Below the pieces are notes generated by a model. It was not told the DNA's origin and searched no databases. It saw only the letters and a list, made by a program, of their open reading frames with translations. From assembly GCF_022513565.1 (NCBI RefSeq), contig NZ_JAKWBE010000004.1:62001-126000 (forward strand): DNA of 64,000 nt, read 5' to 3'. The position numbers were made by a program, and so were the translations under genes. This stretch comes from Streptomyces gilvus (GTDB lineage Bacteria; Actinomycetota; Actinomycetes; Streptomycetales; Streptomycetaceae). Shown in pieces: positions 62,179-64,000 of the stretch; the first letter of the stretch is position 1; the number at the start of each line of letters is the position of its first letter.

Positions 62179-63648
62179 ATGCCCAGCTCGACGAGGAGCG
62201 CGGCGAAACCCGCTCCCGGAGCCCGACTCGGTCTGCCGGCCGCGTCCGCTCTGGTCATCGGCAGCATCATCGGCACCGGCGTCTTCGCCCTGCCGTCGGC
62301 CCTCGCCCCCTACGGGCCCATCGCCCTGGTCGCGTTCGGCGCCGTCACCCTCGGCGCGCTCGCGCTGGCCCTGACGTTCGGCGCGCTGTCCGGCCGAGTC
62401 CCGGCGAGCGGCGGCCCGTACGTCTACGCCCGCGAGGCCTTCGGCGAGTTCACCGGGTTCCTGAACGCCTGGTCGTACTGGATCACCGCCTGGGCCGGGA
62501 ACGCGGCGATCGTGGTGGCCTGGGTCGGATATGTGGAGGTGTTCGTCAACACCGGCCACCGGACCGGGATTTCGGTGGCCATCGCACTCGTCGGCCTGTG
62601 GATCCCGGCCGCGATCAACCTCAGCGGGGTGCGCAACACCGGCGCCTTCCAGGTCGTCACCACCGTGCTGAAGTTCGTGCCGCTCATCCTCATGGCCACC
62701 GTGGGGCTGCTGTTCGTCGATCCGCGCAACTTCGGCGCCTTCAACGCCAGTCACCAGCCCGCGCTCGGCGCGATCTCGGCCGCCGGTGCCATCGCGCTGT
62801 TTAGCTACCTGGGGCTGGAGGCCGCCTCGGTGGTCGCCGGCCGCGTCCGCGACCCCGAACGCAACGTGCCCCGCGCCACCGTCTACGGCACCCTCGTCTG
62901 CGCCGTCATCTACATCCTCGGCACCCTCGCCGTCTTCGGCACCGTCTCGCACGGCGAACTCGGCGCCTCCACCGCGCCGTTCACCGACGCCGCCAACAAC
63001 ATCGTCGGCGGCGGCTGGGCGGGCGACGCCGTCGCCGTGGCCGCGATCGTCTCGGGCATCGGCGCCCTCAACGGCTGGACCATGCTGTGCGCCGAGATGC
63101 CGTACGCCGCCGCCCGCGACGGCCTCTTCCCGCGGTCCTTCGCCAGGCTGCGCGGCACGAGCGGCGTGCCGGCCTTCGGCATCGTCGCCTCGACCGTCCT
63201 CGCCTCGCTGATCACTGTGTTCAGCTACACCCGCTTCGAGGACGTCTTCACCCGGATCGTGCTGCTCAGTGTCCTCACCGCTGTCATCCCCTACCTCTTC
63301 TCCGCGGCGGCCCAGCTGTACTGGCTGCTGACCCGCGGCCGGCGCGGCCTGAGTCCCCGGCGCCTGGCCCGCGACGTGACCGTCGCCGCGCTCGCCATGG
63401 CCTTCTCCTACTGGTCGATCCAGGGAAGCGGCTACCAGACCGTCTACTACGGCCTCTTCGTGCTGCTGCTCGGACTGCCGGTCTACGTCTGGCTCAAGCG
63501 GGACCACGGTGAGTACAGCGACGAGACACCTGCTCCTTCCGACATCCCGCGGGCGAGGGCGCCCGAGACACCGTCGCCGGTCAGCCGCATCCCGCGGCAA
63601 CCGGGACGGCGCGGCCCGCGCCGGACCTTCCTCCGCCACCACGACTGA
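62179..63648 (+). CDS. APC-family amino acid permease, probable arginine/ornithine antiporter
   Basis: 489 residues. The first helix holds the APC substrate motif (SALVIGSIIGTGVFALPSAL), and about twelve helices follow (ALVAFGAVTLGALALALTFG; ISVAIALVGLWIPAAINL; LKFVPLILMATVGLLFV and others) with a cytoplasmic basic tail. FSYLGLEAASVVAGRVRDPERNVPRAT is characteristic of the arginine/agmatine or ArcD-like branch. Its position 20 bases before arcA supports exchange of arginine for ornithine in the deiminase pathway. Specificity is inferred from context. Confidence 0.85.
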   Translation: MPSSTRSAAKPAPGARLGLPAASALVIGSIIGTGVFALPSALAPYGPIALVAFGAVTLGALALALTFGALSGRVPASGGPYVYAREAFGEFTGFLNAWSYWITAWAGNAAIVVAWVGYVEVFVNTGHRTGISVAIALVGLWIPAAINLSGVRNTGAFQVVTTVLKFVPLILMATVGLLFVDPRNFGAFNASHQPALGAISAAGAIALFSYLGLEAASVVAGRVRDPERNVPRATVYGTLVCAVIYILGTLAVFGTVSHGELGASTAPFTDAANNIVGGGWAGDAVAVAAIVSGIGALNGWTMLCAEMPYAAARDGLFPRSFARLRGTSGVPAFGIVASTVLASLITVFSYTRFEDVFTRIVLLSVLTAVIPYLFSAAAQLYWLLTRGRRGLSPRRLARDVTVAALAMAFSYWSIQGSGYQTVYYGLFVLLLGLPVYVWLKRDHGEYSDETPAPSDIPRARAPETPSPVSRIPRQPGRRGPRRTFLRHHD

Positions 63649-63668
63649 TCCTTGAGGGACGGCATGTC

Positions 63669-64000
63669 ATGACCCGCTTCCACGTCGACTCCGAGGTCGG
63701 CCCGCTGCGCCAGGTGATCCTGCACGGCCCCGGCCTCGAACTGTCCCGGCTGACCCCCCGCAACGTCGACGCCCTCCTCTTCGATGACGTCCTGTGGGCC
63801 AAGCGCGCCCGCGAGGAGCACGACGCCTTCGCCCAGGTGCTGCGCGACCACGGTGCCCGCGTCCACTACTTCGCCGACCTCCTGGCCCAGACCCTCGACC
63901 TCACTGAGGCCCGCGACTGGCTGCTGGACCGGGTCATCACCCCGGCCACCGTCGGCCCCGCCCTCCTCGACCCCGTGCGCGAGCTGTGCGCCGGGCTCGA
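63669..64000 (+). CDS. arcA: arginine deiminase (3' end outside window)
   Basis: The first 110 residues are visible from ATG 63669, with GAGGGA upstream. MTRFHVDSEVGPLRQVILHGPG, then RLTPRNVDALLFDDVLWAKRAREEHDAF and VHYFADLLAQTLD match the N-terminus of ArcA, including the FDD segment that helps bind the guanidinium group. ArcA hydrolyses arginine to citrulline and ammonia, the first step to ATP via carbamate kinase. The catalytic Cys would be near the missing C-terminus. Confidence 0.93.
   Translation, partial: MTRFHVDSEVGPLRQVILHGPGLELSRLTPRNVDALLFDDVLWAKRAREEHDAFAQVLRDHGARVHYFADLLAQTLDLTEARDWLLDRVITPATVGPALLDPVRELCAGL

Overview
The window is very GC-rich, third-position-GC-biased DNA with short intergenic gaps, GTG starts and purine-rich ribosome binding sites. 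Gene content points to a Streptomyces or close relative: PAS/GAF/SpoIIE-type phosphatases, secreted proteins with C-terminal anchors, a GH75 chitosanase, and XRE, PadR and TetR regulators. No rRNA, tRNA, CRISPR array or complete insertion sequence was seen.

Left part (1-17.4 kb) is mixed accessory chromosome: a 5'-truncated FtsX-type ABC permease, a DUF5666-like membrane protein, a PAS-PAS-GAF-PP2C phosphatase, secreted proteins, a 2,4-dienoyl-CoA reductase with its PadR regulator and a perfect 24-bp palindrome, a frameshifted fibronectin-III lipoprotein, a chitosanase, a divergent SDR/TetR pair, a PTS-type dihydroxyacetone kinase operon (dhaK-dhaL-dhaM), and an SRPBCC/ArsR pair with a 28-bp palindromic operator.

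Right part (17.5-64 kb) is a large hypoxia/dormancy island resembling the OsdKR-controlled region of S. coelicolor and the DevRS (DosR) regulon of Mycobacterium tuberculosis. It encodes a DevR-type response regulator and a GAF-GAF histidine kinase with a candidate haem-ligand His. It also encodes five universal stress proteins, three CBS-BON proteins, three pyridoxamine-phosphate-oxidase-fold proteins, two Rv1733c-like membrane proteins, a ribosome-hibernation-factor-like protein, an Acg-type nitroreductase, a CtpF-type P-type ATPase with two TrkA proteins, a phosphoribosyltransferase-hydrolase fusion and a GH65 glycosidase. The metabolic genes are phosphoketolase, GAPDH, a three-subunit proton-translocating transhydrogenase and the start of the arginine deiminase pathway. 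Together they suggest a programme for surviving without oxygen: alternative ATP sources, NAD(P)H balancing, ion homeostasis and ribosome and protein protection.

A GGGnCC(n)CGGCCC-like palindrome recurs at about 20 places. The better copies mostly lie 65-135 bp in front of the first genes of the transcription units and form the probable response-regulator regulon.

The island is visibly eroding. Broken or truncated genes include a flavohaemoglobin, a zinc alcohol dehydrogenase, an iron-sulfur flavin oxidoreductase, a cyclic-nucleotide-binding protein, an MBL-fold nuclease and the catalytic A subunit of a V-type ATPase whose B and D subunits remain open.
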